A DNA stretch of 64,000 bases from Eutypa lata (lineage: Eukaryota > Ascomycota > Sordariomycetes > Xylariales > Diatrypaceae), in assembly GCA_022661535.1 (NCBI GenBank), contig JAKULF010000006.1, positions 248,001 to 312,000 on the forward strand, in the 5' to 3' direction. Positions 1-12,031 of this stretch are shown in pieces; the stretch's first letter is position 1, and every line of letters starts with the position of its first letter. The translations under genes and the position numbers were made by a program. A model generated the notes under the pieces. The model saw only the letters and a list, made by a program, of their open reading frames with translations, ran no database searches and had not been told where the DNA came from.

Positions 1-2142
1 ATGAAGAGCATGCTGGGACTGCCGACATATTGCAAGGCTTAATAGAAGTTGCTCGTATGTGAATGAGTTGTAAGGAATCCTTTTCTCGGCCATTGTATCG
101 AGAAGTCGGTTGACGGCGACGAGGTCTCGACGTAGAGCATGATAGTGAAGTAACTTGTTCCACAACCTGGTTATAAGAATTCCTTTCCGTGCCGCGCGAA
201 TGCAGACATCGTGAGCTTCTTTGAATGAATCGTTCTGGCAGTAAGCATCTACTAAACTACTTAGGATTGCATCGTTGGCTAGTATCCCGGCCTTGCGAGC
301 TCGACCATATAGGTCAACAGTATATCCGAGATCTCCTCTCGAGCCGGCCATTTGCATAAGCGTCCCATATGAGAATTTATCAGGCCTTCCTATAGCAGAC
401 AACCTATCAAAAGTCCGGATTGCACCATCATAGTCACCCACTTTGGCATATGCATTAATGAGGATATTCCAACAGTATGTGTTCGGCTTTAAACCGAACT
501 GGCTTGACATAGAATCAAAAATCCGTTGTACTTCTTCGACTTCACCAAGCACTGTGTGAACTTGAAGTAGATGAGCGAAAGTGTCATCGCCTTGAAGGAC
601 GTTTTCGTCTGCGTATAGATCGACAAAATCTTTCCAAAGGTTGTGGACCTTCTCCTTGTCTCCTAATGACGCATGGAAAGCAAGGTATGTCTGATACGCT
701 CGCCGAGAAGGGTTGGGATGGAACGTATACCAATCGCCCCATAGAAGCTCTAGGCCTGCTAGCCTCGAGGGCATAGGGGCTTTCATGGTGGTGTATGCTT
801 TGAAGACCTCATAAAGGACTGCACGACTTGGTTGAGTGCTAGGAAGTTGACGGTAGATTGAATAGACATTCGTGGCAAGTTTGTATCGTCTTTTAGGGAT
901 AGCTTGACGAAGAAACTCCTCAAACGCCAAAGGATCTTTTGTGAGATGGAGTAATGGTACTACCCGATCATCACTGCAAACTAAAAGAGCTCTGCGCACA
1001 AGGATTTTCTGCAAAGCCTGCAGAGCTTCTGCACCCGTCTCAATAGCAGAATCCAGGACAAATTCAGAGCGTAGCCTTGGGAAACCGAGAGCCTTTTCAG
1101 CAATACCGGGCACAGAAGCGACATGCATTAATTGTGAAGTGATGCCTTCAAAATCCCAGCGCGCCTTCATTTCTGGGTAGTGTTTCCACAGATCTCGTAA
1201 TAACTCGAGGGAATTTGATCGTAGTGCCTGCGCAAGCACTAGGTCTAGTGCCTCGACAAGTGCCGTCTGTTCAATAGCCTCATGAGTTAAGCCTTTAATA
1301 AATATTTCAAGAGCTTCGTTGTTGTTTTGTAAGTTAACCTCAGACCTGACACCGGCAACAAAAGCATAGCTATTCCACCGAGTTATGTCAAGTTTATGAA
1401 AAAGCTCTGAAATCTTCCATGAATCTGTTATCCTCCCCGTCCTCGAGAGGCATACGAATACTCGGCTGAGATAAATATTTTGAGACTGGGGGTCGAGGGC
1501 TTGGTAATGGTACCATATTTGGTCAGCAAGCTCAGGATTGTCACTTGTTAAAAGCTCATCAAGGGCACTGAAATGGTCAGTGGCCTCATCAGTACGATCC
1601 GTGTTGTCCGGACTCGTAAAACTCTCATCCTGCACGTCCTCAGTTACTCTTTCTATAGGGTGAGTTATTGTATCCGATTGTTCTAAAGGCTTCTTCTCCT
1701 CCGAATTTACTAACTCGACACCATCTTTGGTGGGGTTGGTCCGGGAATCGGACTTCGACGCTTGAGATCGCGAGGTAGACGATGCGTATAAACGAGGGGC
1801 GAGTCTTCTCAGACCTCCACTGCTCGGCCGGATATTATCCAAACGATCGGAGGATACGGGGTTAAAACGGCGCATAAGGGCGACAGCGCCAGTCGGATAG
1901 AGGAAATCGAGGAGGAAGGTCGAGGCGGTCAAGGCAGACCCTCTAGCTTGAGATTCCATATTGGTGAAGTCTAAAGTACCATGCATCAGAGTTTGCCAGG
2001 CACTGCTGAGCTCAATATCAGCAGCGCCATGTTGCCAAAAGGTGGTGTGAAGTTGTCGTCTGCTCCGAAATGACTTGTTGGCGCATGGAAGGACTCGTTG
2101 AAGGCCGCATGGTTCCAGGCTAGCGGCCGTCTTCTCCAGCAT
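1..2142 (-). CDS. Pentatricopeptide-repeat mitochondrial protein (Cya5-like), C-terminus beyond window
   Basis: The frame is open from an ATG at 2142 to position 1 without a stop, so 714 residues are visible and the C-terminus lies outside. The N-terminus is basic and rich in Arg/Ser, followed by a hydrophobic LLDFLYPTG segment, as in fungal mitochondrial PPR translation factors. Residues of about 470-714 carry 35-residue helical repeats; the clearest units contain NTYCWNILINAYAKVGDYDG and DAILSSLVDAYCQNDSFKEA. Known PPR proteins bind organellar RNA. The N-terminal layout resembles the Neurospora CYA-5/Aspergillus Cya5 group, needed for COX1 expression; that assignment is from memory of the family. 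No intron is needed. It is divergent from SRP68, sharing a 790-bp upstream region. PPR identity is fairly sure, Cya5 orthology moderate. Confidence 0.75.
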   Translation of the reverse strand, partial: MLEKTAASLEPCGLQRVLPCANKSFRSRRQLHTTFWQHGAADIELSSAWQTLMHGTLDFTNMESQARGSALTASTFLLDFLYPTGAVALMRRFNPVSSDRLDNIRPSSGGLRRLAPRLYASSTSRSQASKSDSRTNPTKDGVELVNSEEKKPLEQSDTITHPIERVTEDVQDESFTSPDNTDRTDEATDHFSALDELLTSDNPELADQIWYHYQALDPQSQNIYLSRVFVCLSRTGRITDSWKISELFHKLDITRWNSYAFVAGVRSEVNLQNNNEALEIFIKGLTHEAIEQTALVEALDLVLAQALRSNSLELLRDLWKHYPEMKARWDFEGITSQLMHVASVPGIAEKALGFPRLRSEFVLDSAIETGAEALQALQKILVRRALLVCSDDRVVPLLHLTKDPLAFEEFLRQAIPKRRYKLATNVYSIYRQLPSTQPSRAVLYEVFKAYTTMKAPMPSRLAGLELLWGDWYTFHPNPSRRAYQTYLAFHASLGDKEKVHNLWKDFVDLYADENVLQGDDTFAHLLQVHTVLGEVEEVQRIFDSMSSQFGLKPNTYCWNILINAYAKVGDYDGAIRTFDRLSAIGRPDKFSYGTLMQMAGSRGDLGYTVDLYGRARKAGILANDAILSSLVDAYCQNDSFKEAHDVCIRAARKGILITRLWNKLLHYHALRRDLVAVNRLLDTMAEKRIPYNSFTYEQLLLSLAICRQSQHALH

Positions 2143-2931
2143 TGGGAGAAGCTGGAGATAGTTCGAAATTGAGTCTAAAGTTCGCAAGGAGTATGATTGA
2201 AGCTTTTCGTAATAAATATTATTGTTCCTCCTTTCAAGGCATCCTCCGAACAAATGGGGAGAAACGTTAAGTGTCGGTTTTGAAAGCTCTAATTAACATA
2301 CCCAGGGTGAAAGGAAAGATCAACGACCAAAAACCTCCTCACAGAGAGAAGATGAAAAGAAATTCGCCAACGAGTATATAAAATACCTAAGCCCAAGACG
2401 AAAAATGTCTGACTGTATCATTTAATTACATAAATGAATGTAGGTAAAGTAGATTATGTAGGTACAGCCTCCTGTTGATAGCTAAGAGAATCGTATGTTC
2501 TTTGGATTCTCATTGAAAAAATATCAACTACATTGTACTAGCTCCAGTGACCATCACCGGTAGAAAAAAAAATCGGCTTCAGCTCACCAGCTCCGCAGCT
2601 CCGTCATTTGATGGATCGCACTGTAGTTAGCACTAACTAACTAGCCACACAGTATATCGATATTTAGCCACAAAAGCCACTATTAATGAGGCTTAACGGG
2701 CTTGTCGGGTACCTAGTGTACTGGAGGTAGGTAATAGGTACTGTATGTACCTTGTACAAATGATGAACCCCACCATCAGAATTTCAAGAAACGTCGATTA
2801 AACAGAAACGCAGCAAAGTGACGATATTCCCCACCGTTCCCTAACTACAACTAGGTACTACCTCTTGGACACCTAGAAGTAGAGGTAGACGGGTTTATGT
2901 TCATATCATAGCTGTTCCCAAATCCCACGTC
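2143..2931. promoter_or_regulatory. Divergent promoter region, PPR gene / SRP68
   Basis: These 789 bases separate two divergently oriented genes and hold no convincing reading frame. AT-rich DNA lies next to the PPR gene. Several copies of the dispersed TAGGTA motif occur around 2705-2760 and 2850-2890. I see no recognisable factor site. Confidence 0.5.
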
Positions 2932-4910
2932 ATGGACATCACCAACTTCGTCGTTTCGGCGAGGAACCAGGCCCTGCTCTACGGCGATTACAGCACATAC
3001 CATCGCCAACTTGCCAAGAAACTTCACAACTGCCGGAAGAAGTTAAATCTTTCCGTCAAGAATAGGGGGAAGTTCACCAAGAAGAGTGCAATCACGGCTG
3101 AACAGATTGCCGAAAACCATGGGTGAGGAGCAGCGGATATGAATACTACTAGCCAAGCAAGCTTCGGAGGACTGACAGCAAGAACATTAGATTCGCCCAG
3201 CTTCTTATCCTGACGGCAGAGAGAGACTGGGCTCATGCCATGAGATTAAAAGCTGTCCACTCGACAGATGCGAAGGGTATAACCGGCCGAGCGCGTTCGC
3301 ATATCATATCGAGACTCGACAAAGGGGCTAGAATCGCCGAAGAGCTGGTCGAATTGCTCTCGGAAGACATCTCCAAGAGCGGCGCCAGCCATATAGACAT
3401 ACTCGAAGCCCGTGCTTATGCGTGTCTCATTCGAGGCGCAACCGAATTCGAGAAGCAGGACTGGAAGCCTTGTGTGCAAAGCTACTCTACCGCCCGCATC
3501 GTCTACACGGCACTCTCGTCAGTGATCAAAGGCGACACATTCAAGGACCTCCTCTCAGAGACAATTGATCCCTCGATTCAGTATGCTGCCTACCAGAGCA
3601 AGATCCCTCGCACATTAGCGATACCAACAATTGCGAAGAAGGCGTTTCCCTCTTCCGATACGGAGCTAGTTGAGCAAATAAATAAGCTGGATGCGAATCT
3701 ACTAAAACAGACCGACCCTGATGTACAGAAAGATCCAGTTGGTGCAGCCAATGCCCCCCAGTCCATTACTTGGAGGTCACGAGAGGTGAAAATCGAGGAT
3801 GCGGCGATTGCAGTGGCTTTAGCTGCAACCGACACCGCGACTGCTCAGTTGGCCGAGAAACTATCGTCATCTGACGTTATCCTACCTAAGGAGATGGCAG
3901 CGGCATATGACGGAGTACTCCATGCCAGTCAGGATGCAGCAGACGCTGCTAAACACGCCATTGACGATCTCCGAGAAGAGGGCGTTTCCCAAAATGATCC
4001 TCGCATACAGAGCCTCCAAATCACTCGAACGGCTGTCAACTATCAGATGATCAGCTGGAGAATTGGCCGTAACCGAGTATTGAGTGGGGAGCACGACGGA
4101 GCTCTGTTAGACTCCGCGCCCAATACCACCCGCAAAGCTAAGAAAGATGCGACATCTCGGAAGCCAAAGCCAGAAGCCCCTGGTCGCAAGATTGCTCGGC
4201 TAAGGGAGAAAGTGGTTCTCTACGATTCTACCCTGCAGAGTATCGAATCCGTCAAGGAACTGCCGGGAGTTGCTGCAGATGAAGGTCTTCTTGAGCAACT
4301 AGATGCCACTGTCAACTACTTCCATGCCCTCAAGTTTGTTACCTCCACCAAATTTCACAATCAAGTCATACAAACTTACTAACAATTTTTTAGATCTCTA
4401 TCGATTGCACGCTCCCATTCGTTGATTGGCCAGTCACTCAATGCGTTGGCTCTCACCAAGCACGCGTTCGACCAAAGCCAACAAGCTGCAGAATTCTTCT
4501 CCAAGAACGGCTCTTCGGCTTCGGAATCGTCGCCCCGCAACATTGAAATCCGACAGGCGGATGTGCGATTTTTCCATGACCTTCTAAAGGGGGAGCTCCA
4601 ACGGTGTCGTGCGATCGTAGAAATCGACAACCTACGTGCGAAGCCGAGCTCGGCAGTCTCGAAGACGACTGTGCCCCTCATCCAGCGGCTGTCCGAATAT
4701 CCGGTGCAAGCCGTCGACCTGGAGAACCTCGTCACTTACCCTCCAAAGGTCGAGCCTATCCCAGTCAAGCCGCTGTTCTTCGACGTCGCGTGGAACTATG
4801 TTGACTATCCCGGAAAGGCGCCTGTGGCCGTTGTTGATGATGCTCCGAAGAAGCAGCAAGAACAGGAAGCTCAGCCGCAGAAGAAGGGGTGGTTTGGGTT
4901 TGGAAGATAG
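2932..4910 (+). CDS. SRP68: Signal recognition particle subunit SRP68
   Basis: Three exons: 2932-3122, 3191-4333, 4394-4910, giving 616 residues. Introns begin GTGAGG and GTTTGT and end TAG, with CTGAC and CTAAC branch sites. SRP68 binds the SRP RNA with SRP72 and helps arrest and target secretory ribosomes to the ER. The spliced N-terminus has the family pattern: a short ARNQALLYGDYSTYHRQLAKK helix, a basic RNA-binding segment, then RARSHIISRLDKGARIAEEL near residue 100. The middle carries the conserved DLLSETIDPSIQYAAY block. The C-terminus ends in a lysine/glutamine-rich tail with a terminal WFGFGR, typical of fungal SRP68. Length fits the family. The first ATG is chosen because it opens the conserved N-terminal block directly. 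Confidence is high. Confidence 0.93.
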
Positions 4911-5333
4911 AGGTAGAGGTACAGCCGCAATCTTACAGGCAATAACATGTCACAATGAAGCAGGCAATATATTCGCTTCAATGGCAATATGCTAATAACT
5001 TCCTTTTTTTCTTCTTGACCGTGAATCTTTTTCTTCTTCTAACTTTAGATTAACATGTGCATGTGGCGCGTAGGTACTTGAAGGGCTAACGCAAATGAAT
5101 CCACGATGTCTCACTAAAGCTCGTTCTGCGACAAGACTAGGAATTTTGCCCCCTATCCTCTCCCTCCCTTGCGATCACGCCACGCATGTAAACCCCTTGC
5201 TAGGTATAATCCGTGTGGGTAATGAGCACTTCTCTTTTCTACGCGTCTTATTTTTCAAGCTCCCCAAGTCAGTCTTCCTGTTTCTCCCCCACTTCATCTA
5301 CGTAGTTCCCCAACACAGTGACCAGGAGTAGTT
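4911..5333. other. Intergenic, SRP68 3' end to multicopper oxidase 5' end
   Basis: This holds the likely 3' UTR of SRP68 and the 5' region of the oxidase. A 78-codon frame (5095-5331) stops three bases before the oxidase ATG in another frame; it has no family resemblance and I do not call it a gene. No other structure is seen. Confidence 0.4.
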
Positions 5334-8300
5334 ATGCCCGTACGTGGACATCGCCCCTCGAGCAGCCTCACCGGGCTGATGGTGTTCGAACATAACGACA
5401 ACGACGATGACGATGAAGACCAATCGCCACATCTCGAAGCCCCCACCACCTATCATAATAATACACAGAGGCAAACCAACAGGAGGTCGGTCTCCGACTC
5501 AGTCGCCGCCTCGACCACGACGCAGAAAAGCTCGAGCGCCCTCCTCCCGCTCTCACCGTTGTTCATCACCTCCGAGAAACGGCAGAAGCAGCAGAAGCCA
5601 CCTCACCGCACCGTATCCCTCTGCATCTTCGTCTCCTCCCTCCTAGGCTTCTGCGTGGTAGCCCTTGCGCTAGGTCTCGGACTGGGACTCGGACTCGGCC
5701 TCAGGTCATGGCACCATAATAATAATAATAAGAACGAAAACAACGTCGTGTACGGCCCATCGCCACCGCTATCTAATTACACAGACTACTACGGCGTACC
5801 CCTGCCGACGGACCTAGAAATGATACCCGTGGAACGACTCGTCAACAGAACGGAGCTAGACCTCGATACGGGGTTCATCGTCGCGAAAGCAGAAGATGAT
5901 TCTACTGGTGGCGGCGGTGGTGGTAATAATGGTGGTAGCAAGCGAGCGTCGATGGTGCGCGAGTACACCTTCGATATAACGCAGGCCCTCGCAGCCCCTG
6001 ACGGCTTTTTGAAGCCCATGATCCTGGTCAATGGGCAGAGTCCGGGCCCGCTGATCGAGGCGAACATGGGGGATGTGGTGAGGGTGCGGGTCAATAATCG
6101 CCTGCTGAATGTAACAGCTGCGGACGACGGCAAAGGAGGAGGAGGTGGTGGTGATGGTAAGAGTCAGAGTGAGAATGAGGGTGGGGACGAGAGCAACGGA
6201 AAGGATGGGAATGGGAGCGCGGTGACGATCCACTGGCACGGCATCGACCAGCACGGCACGCCGTGGATGGACGGCGTCGCGGGCGTCTCCCAGTGCGGCG
6301 TTCCGGCCGGCAGTAGCTTCACGTACGAGTTCCACATCGATGGGCAGAGGGGAACGTTTTGGTGGCATGCGCACCTGTCGGTGCAGTATAGTGATGGGGT
6401 TTATGGGCCGATTGTGCGTTCTACGTCTTCCTTCATCCCCCCCCCCCCCCCATTCTTCTCTCTCTGCCGATCTCGCTCTACCCGCTTCTCATGTGGCATA
6501 GAGGGAAGAGAAGAAGTCGATTCTAATAATGTGTTTGTCGAACTTAATAGGTGATACACGACCCGGAAGAGATGGTCCCTAACACAGACGACGAGAAGAT
6601 CATCTTCGTTAGCGACATTTACCATACGTACGGATCTGTCGTGAGTCTTTCGTGCCACTCACACACACACACACACACTCTCATATATGAACCATTCTAA
6701 CCGTCACGATACCCCCTTTACACCCCCAAATTTCTAACAAGCATTTGCTTACCTGAGAGAAAATAGCTCCTAGAAAGCTACCTCAACACAACTTCGGAAT
6801 GGGCCCCCGATGAATCCGGCGTCGAGCCGCTCCCCGACAACCTGCTCCTAAACGGACAGAACACATACGACTGCAGCATCATCTCGACGACGTATCCCCG
6901 ACCATTATCACCACCGCCACCTCTACCAGCATCAGCGCCAGCATCATCCATCTCCACCACCTCTTCCTCCTCCTCCTCAACACAAAAACAAGACATCATC
7001 ACACCCCTATGCGCAGGAGGGCAACTCTACACCACCAAGACAAAATCCGGCAGCACGGTGCGGCTGCGCCTCATCAACGCCTCCTCGTTCCTGTCGTACT
7101 GGATCAGCATCGACAACCACACGCTGACGGTAGTGGAGCTGGACGGGATCGAGGTAGAGCCGTTCGTCTCCAGCAATGGCGGCGTCTACCTCAACATAGG
7201 GCAGCGCGCCTCGGTTATCCTCACCGCGAACCAGACGAAGGGCAACTATGCGATTCGCGCCACGTTACCGGAGACTTGCTTCCTGCCGTACGCGCCGTAC
7301 GAGAATGCCGGGTTGCGCGGGACTATTAATAGTGATGATAATAATGATGACGATGACGACGATGATGATGATGATACTCACGAAAAAGGAGGGCAAAGAG
7401 ATGAAAAGCGGGGAGGAGGAGGAGGAGGAGGAGGAGGAGGAGGAAAACAAAACGACCATGTCAAAAGGCCATACGAAGTCTACGGGATCCTCTCCTACGA
7501 CCACGTGGATCCTACCGAGGAGCCGATCGGCAGGCTGGGCAACACGACGAACCCGTACGGCGTCGAGAACAACGACGTGCGAGGCGACGCCTGGGAGGGC
7601 TGCGACGACGCCCCGTTCGACCTACCGCGACCGATGCGGGCGGAGCCGGCTGTTGAGGTCAGCGAGGCCAATACGCATTACATTGAGTACATGTTCCGGC
7701 AGGCGCAGGACGTGAATCGGATTTTCGTGAACAAGGTACGTGAAAGCAAAGTAAGCAAATAAGCAAATAAGCAAGCAAGCAAGCAAGCAAGTGTGTTGCT
7801 TGGTATATGTATTCCATGGTTCATATTTACTATGTCGAGCTAAGTAGTCAGCCTGTCCATTCTATTCCCTAGGGATAGTAGTCGACTAGCTACGCGACAG
7901 ACATAGTAGAACAGAGGAGGGCCAGACGCTAGAAGTGGTAGGCTGATCAGCTGGAATTGGACATACAGACCGCATACTCGCCACTCCCCCACAACGCAAC
8001 GCTCTGGAAGGTCGCGGAGCAGCACTTCGCGGCGGACGCGGCCAACTCGTACAATAGCTGGGACTTCGGGCTGAACCAGCAGGTGCTGCTGGTGCCGGAC
8101 GCCGACAAGGGGGTTCAGATCGTCATCAACTCTAGGGATAACATGGAGCATCCCTGGCATCTACAGTACGTTTATAACACATGAAGCATGAATCTCTTTC
8201 TCATCATCTTCTTCATTCCCCTCACCATACTACCCCCCCTTCCCCCCCACCTTTTCAAGCTCACGAACCGAGAGTGATATGGCGCCTCCCTCTTCCTTCT

Positions 8301-9135
8301 CCCATATTTTCACCAGGGTCTACATATCCTCGAAGCCATTTCAGCTAATGATCGTCTATTTGTTGTAGTGGTACGTGAGAATCTTGTCCGTTATTTTCTC
8401 TGCAAGAATAGTTAATTTTTATTATTAAAAAACCTAAAATATGAAAACTCCCAACTCACACGCACAGGACATACATTCCAGATCGTGGGCTGGGGCCCCG
8501 GCCTCTTCGGAGCCGGGGAGAACGCGACGACGTGGAACCTCGAGAACCCGATGCGGCGGGACACGGTAACAATACCGGCTTTTAGTCACATCGTGATCCG
8601 GTTCATGGCCGACAACCCTGGTTTGTGGGCGCTGCACGTAAGTCATATATACAAGTACTTGATGTTCAATGATTAGCATCATCATCGAATACTCTTCAAA
8701 AAGAGTTGAGACCAAAGAATTCGCTAACCCATTCCCCTTATCTTATTTGTAACATAATAGTGCCACGTCGCTTGGCATATGGAAGGTAAAGCAATAACCC
8801 TTATTTCTACCTTCCACGCCTACTCTCAGCCCTACCCTTATTACTCTTGCCCTTACCTCTAAATGCACTATATTCCCCCCCCCTTTCTTACCGTAAATGG
8901 TAAATAGAGTGCAAAGTTGGCTGCTACATTCCCCTTCAATATCACAACTACTCTTCGCACTGAGTGAGCGCGGATGGACATGAGCACTAACCACATGATG
9001 AAAACATATATTGCAGGCGGTATGTTCGTGTCCCTAGTCGAGCGACCCGACGACCTCGTGAAGCTCATCAACGACATGGATCCGGAGACGAGGCGGCTGA
9101 GCCAGAGCTTCTGCGGGATTGGAGATGGGCAATGA
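5334..9135 (+). CDS. Membrane-anchored multicopper oxidase (laccase/ferroxidase superfamily)
   Basis: Eight exons: 5334-6413, 6551-6640, 6767-7735, 7969-8165, 8369-8370, 8468-8637, 8761-8785, 9017-9135; 883 residues. Multicopper oxidases oxidise phenols or metal ions and reduce O2 to water. A single hydrophobic segment at about 93-123, after a basic cytosolic tail, predicts a type II membrane protein with an outside catalytic domain. All four copper motifs are present: HWHG (about 299-302), WWHAH (about 344-348), HPWHLHGH (about 774-781) and HCHVAWHMEGGM (836-847). The methionine ten residues after the cysteine would be the type-1 axial ligand. The third motif is complete only if the 2-nt exon TG at 8369-8370 is used. 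Low-complexity Gly and Asp insertions lie between the cupredoxin domains. The substrate cannot be told. Confidence 0.88.
6437..6451 (+). repeat. Poly-C tract at start of oxidase intron 1
   Basis: Fifteen consecutive cytosines lie inside the first intron of the multicopper oxidase. A (CA)n microsatellite follows in its second intron at about 6658-6679. Both are simple repeats in non-coding DNA. Confidence 0.85.
7344..7442 (+). repeat. GAT/GAC and GGA triplet arrays inside oxidase exon 3
   Basis: A run of GAT/GAC codons (about 7344-7377, poly-Asp) is followed by a run of GGA codons (about 7411-7442, poly-Gly). Both keep the reading frame and lie between the second and third cupredoxin domains, so they look like tolerated microsatellite growth in a surface loop. 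Confidence 0.8.
8369..8370 (+). other. Two-nucleotide micro-exon of the multicopper oxidase
   Basis: The exon before it ends with CA at 8165 before GTACGT. The exon after it starts with GA at 8468 after CACAG. Joining these directly breaks the frame. Between them, TTGTAG is followed by TG and then GTACGTGAG. Inserting TG makes CAT GGA, which restores the frame and yields the invariant HLHGH copper motif. The preceding intron has a CTAAT branch-like site 20 nt upstream. Confidence 0.7.
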
Positions 9136-9878
9136 ATGAATGACGATGCTGCTGCTGCTGCCTGTGAGTTTTCTTCACTTCTGACCTGGGCTGATGATGA
9201 CCCTGTCCCCCTTCCCTCCCCCCTCTCTTTTTTCTTTCTTCTGATAATGAATGTTTTGGTTTTGTACAAATTCGGACGCTAATGGGGAGAACAGTTGGCT
9301 ATACATGAACCTCTTACATGAAAAGGGGGCAGGGAACTTTTACTTAACGACATCAACTTTAAATCTATACATAAGCATGTGGGCGGCGTACTGGGGGCAA
9401 AACGGGGTATAACAACAAGAGTCACTACATGCACTAGGTAGTGTACAATGTAATTGGAAACTCAATATCCTCTGCAATGGTAGAATGGATTTATAGTGTC
9501 TTTTTTTCTTCATTTAAAAAAAGGTCATTATCTTGAGGGGGGATTTGTTGCATTATTAAGATGGTAATTTCTTAATAAAGTTTGTTTTATATACAGAGCT
9601 CGGACCCGGAGCGGAAAGAAACTCCCTCCCCAATGCCATTTCATGTCATCAGAAAACTGCGTGAAATATATCGTCGAACTCGCAGGCCAAGCCTTTTCCT
9701 ATCTCAGAACGCCGCCAACCGCCCGCATATGAACCAATTCATGAAGTTCCGAGTACAAGGTGGGGGAATATAAGAGCGGTAATATGAGTACACTTCAAGT
9801 ACAAGTTTGGGAGAGCGGGTATGAATCCCGCCTCATCCCGTTTATGAAAAAAAGAAAACCAAATGCGCAAAGGGTATT
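9136..9878. other. Convergent 3' region, oxidase / mtHsp70
   Basis: Two genes end toward each other here. The stretch is AT-rich, with T- and A-runs fitting 3' UTRs and polyadenylation. No gene or repeat is recognised. Confidence 0.5.
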
Positions 9879-12031
9879 TTAAGGCTTCTTCTCATCCTCA
9901 GGCTTGGATTCACCCTCGGTGTTGCTAGATTGCTCGCCGGACTCGGCACGGGCCTTGTGCATCTTGTCGAAGAGGTTCAAGCTAGCCATCTGCAGCTCAT
10001 CCGTCTTCTCCTTGATCTCAGCAGCGGTAGCAGTACCCTCGCCCGATTGGCTCTTGCTGATGAATTCCCGCAGGGTTGTGATCTTCTCCTTGATCTGGTC
10101 CGCCTCAGTCTTGTCGAGTCTGTCAGCAAACTCGTTCAGGGCCTTCTCGGTATCATTCAGGACGCTATCGGCACGGTTGGCAGACTCGATGGAAGACTTG
10201 CGCTCCTTGTCCTCCTCAGCATACTTCTCCGAGTCCTCGACCATCTGCTCAATCTCCGTGTCAGACAGACCAGAACCAGAAGCAATGGTGATAGACTGGT
10301 CCTTGTTGGTGCTCTTGTCCTTAGCATGGACGTGGACAATGGAGTCGGCGTCGATATCGAAGGTAACCTCGACCTGGGGGACACCACGGTGTGCAGGTGG
10401 GATGCCAACCAGCTGGAAGTTACCTAGGAGCTTGTTGTCCTTGACGAGCTCACGCTCACCCTGGTAGACCTTAATTTCAACAGCAGTCTGGAAGTCGGCG
10501 GCAGTAGAGAAGACCTGCGACTTCTTGGTAGGGATAGTGGTGTTGCGGTTGATCAGACGGGTGAAAACACCGCCCAGGGTCTCAATACCAAGGGACAGAG
10601 GAGTGACATCAAGAAGCAGGAGGTCCTTGACCTCACCAGAGAGGACGGCACCCTGGATGGCGGCACCAATGGCAACAGCCTCGTCAGGGTTCACAGACTT
10701 AGCAGGATCGCGGCCGAAGATGTTCTTGACAGACTCGGAAACCTTAGGCATACGGGTCATACCACCAACCAGGATAACTTCCTGGATGTCCTTGGCTTGT
10801 AGGTTAGCGTCCTTCAGAGCCTTACGAACGGGGTCAATGGTTCTCGTAATCAAGGGATCCATCATAGTCTCGAGCTGAGATCGGGACATCTTCGAGTTGA
10901 TGTGCTTAGGACCGGAGGCATCGGCAGTAATGAAAGGAAGGCTGATATCAGTCTGGAGCGACGAAGAGAGTTCGATCTTGGCCTTCTCAGCAGCCTCACG
11001 GATTCTCTGGATAGCCATGCGGTCGTTGGAGAGATCGATACCGGACTCAGTCTTGAATTGCTGGACAATGTGGCGAACCAGGCGGATATCGAAATCCTCA
11101 CCACCCAAATGGGTATCACCGTTGGTAGATTTGACCTCGAAGACGCCGTTTTGGATTTCGAGAACCGAAATATCGAAAGTACCACCACCCAGATCGTAGA
11201 CAGCAACAACTCGGTCAGCCTCCTTCTCCAGACCATAAGCCAGAGCAGCGGCAGTAGGCTCGTTGACGACACGGAGAACGTTCAAACCAGCAATCTGACC
11301 AGCATCCTTGGTAGCCTGACGTTGAGAATCGTTGAAGTAAGCAGGGACGGTGACGACGGCATTCTTGACTGGCTTGCTCAAATAAGACTCGGCGGTCTCC
11401 TTCATCTTCTGCAGGACGAAACCACCGACTTGCGAAGGGGAGTACTTCTGGCCACGAGCCTCAACCCAAGCATCGCCGTTGGTGTGTTGTACGATCTTGT
11501 AGGGAACCTCCTTAATATCCCTCTGAACCTCGGCATCCTTGAATTTCCGTCCAATTAATCGCTTGGTAGCGAAGAGTGTGTTCTCTGGGTTAACGACAGC
11601 CTGTCGTTTGGCAGCGACACCGACAAGTCGTTCACCATCTTGCGCAAAGGCAACAACGGAAGGGGTCGTACGGGCACCTGGTCACAGTATTAGACTTCAA
11701 TCCTTCTATGCGCATCTCATTGTAATGATTGCCTTACCTTCGGCGTTTTCAATAATCCTTGGGACCTTGCCCTCCATAAGAGCGACAGCGGAGTTCGTGG
11801 TACCTATTAGACATTGAACGGTTAGAGAGCCAACCCATATCATATAACATCAAATTATCTGTTAAGTGCTAACTTACCCAAATCGATACCAATGACGGAA
11901 CCCTGGACCTTTCCTTCCGTCGACTCATATCGAGCAAAGGTTGACCCTAAGGGTTTCCGTAGAGGAGTGGCCCATCGTGAAGCTGTGGAGGTTGCTCGTG
12001 GAAGAGCTCTGGAAAGACGAGAAGCCAACAT
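9879..12031 (-). CDS. SSC1: Mitochondrial Hsp70 chaperone (Ssc1 type)
   Basis: Three exons on the minus strand: 12031-11878, 11803-11738, 11677-9879; 672 residues. This is the matrix Hsp70 that drives protein import as part of the PAM motor and assists folding with Mdj1 and Mge1. The first 35 or so residues are an Arg/Ser-rich presequence ([20 protein letters not shown]). The ATPase domain shows IDLGTTNS (49-56, split across intron 1), DLGGGTFD (235-242) and VGGMTRMP. The substrate-binding domain has the [13 protein letters not shown] start. The C-terminus is a lid with a short acidic/lysine tail and no EEVD, as expected for the mitochondrial form. Introns have GTAAGT and GTAAGG donors. A step-type heat-shock element lies about 210 bp upstream. 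Identification is very secure. Confidence 0.96.

Noticed and set aside
5095..5331. 78-codon frame just before the multicopper oxidase ATG, possible uORF
   Set aside because: No evidence that the transcript includes it, and no conserved peptide features; spacing alone is not enough.
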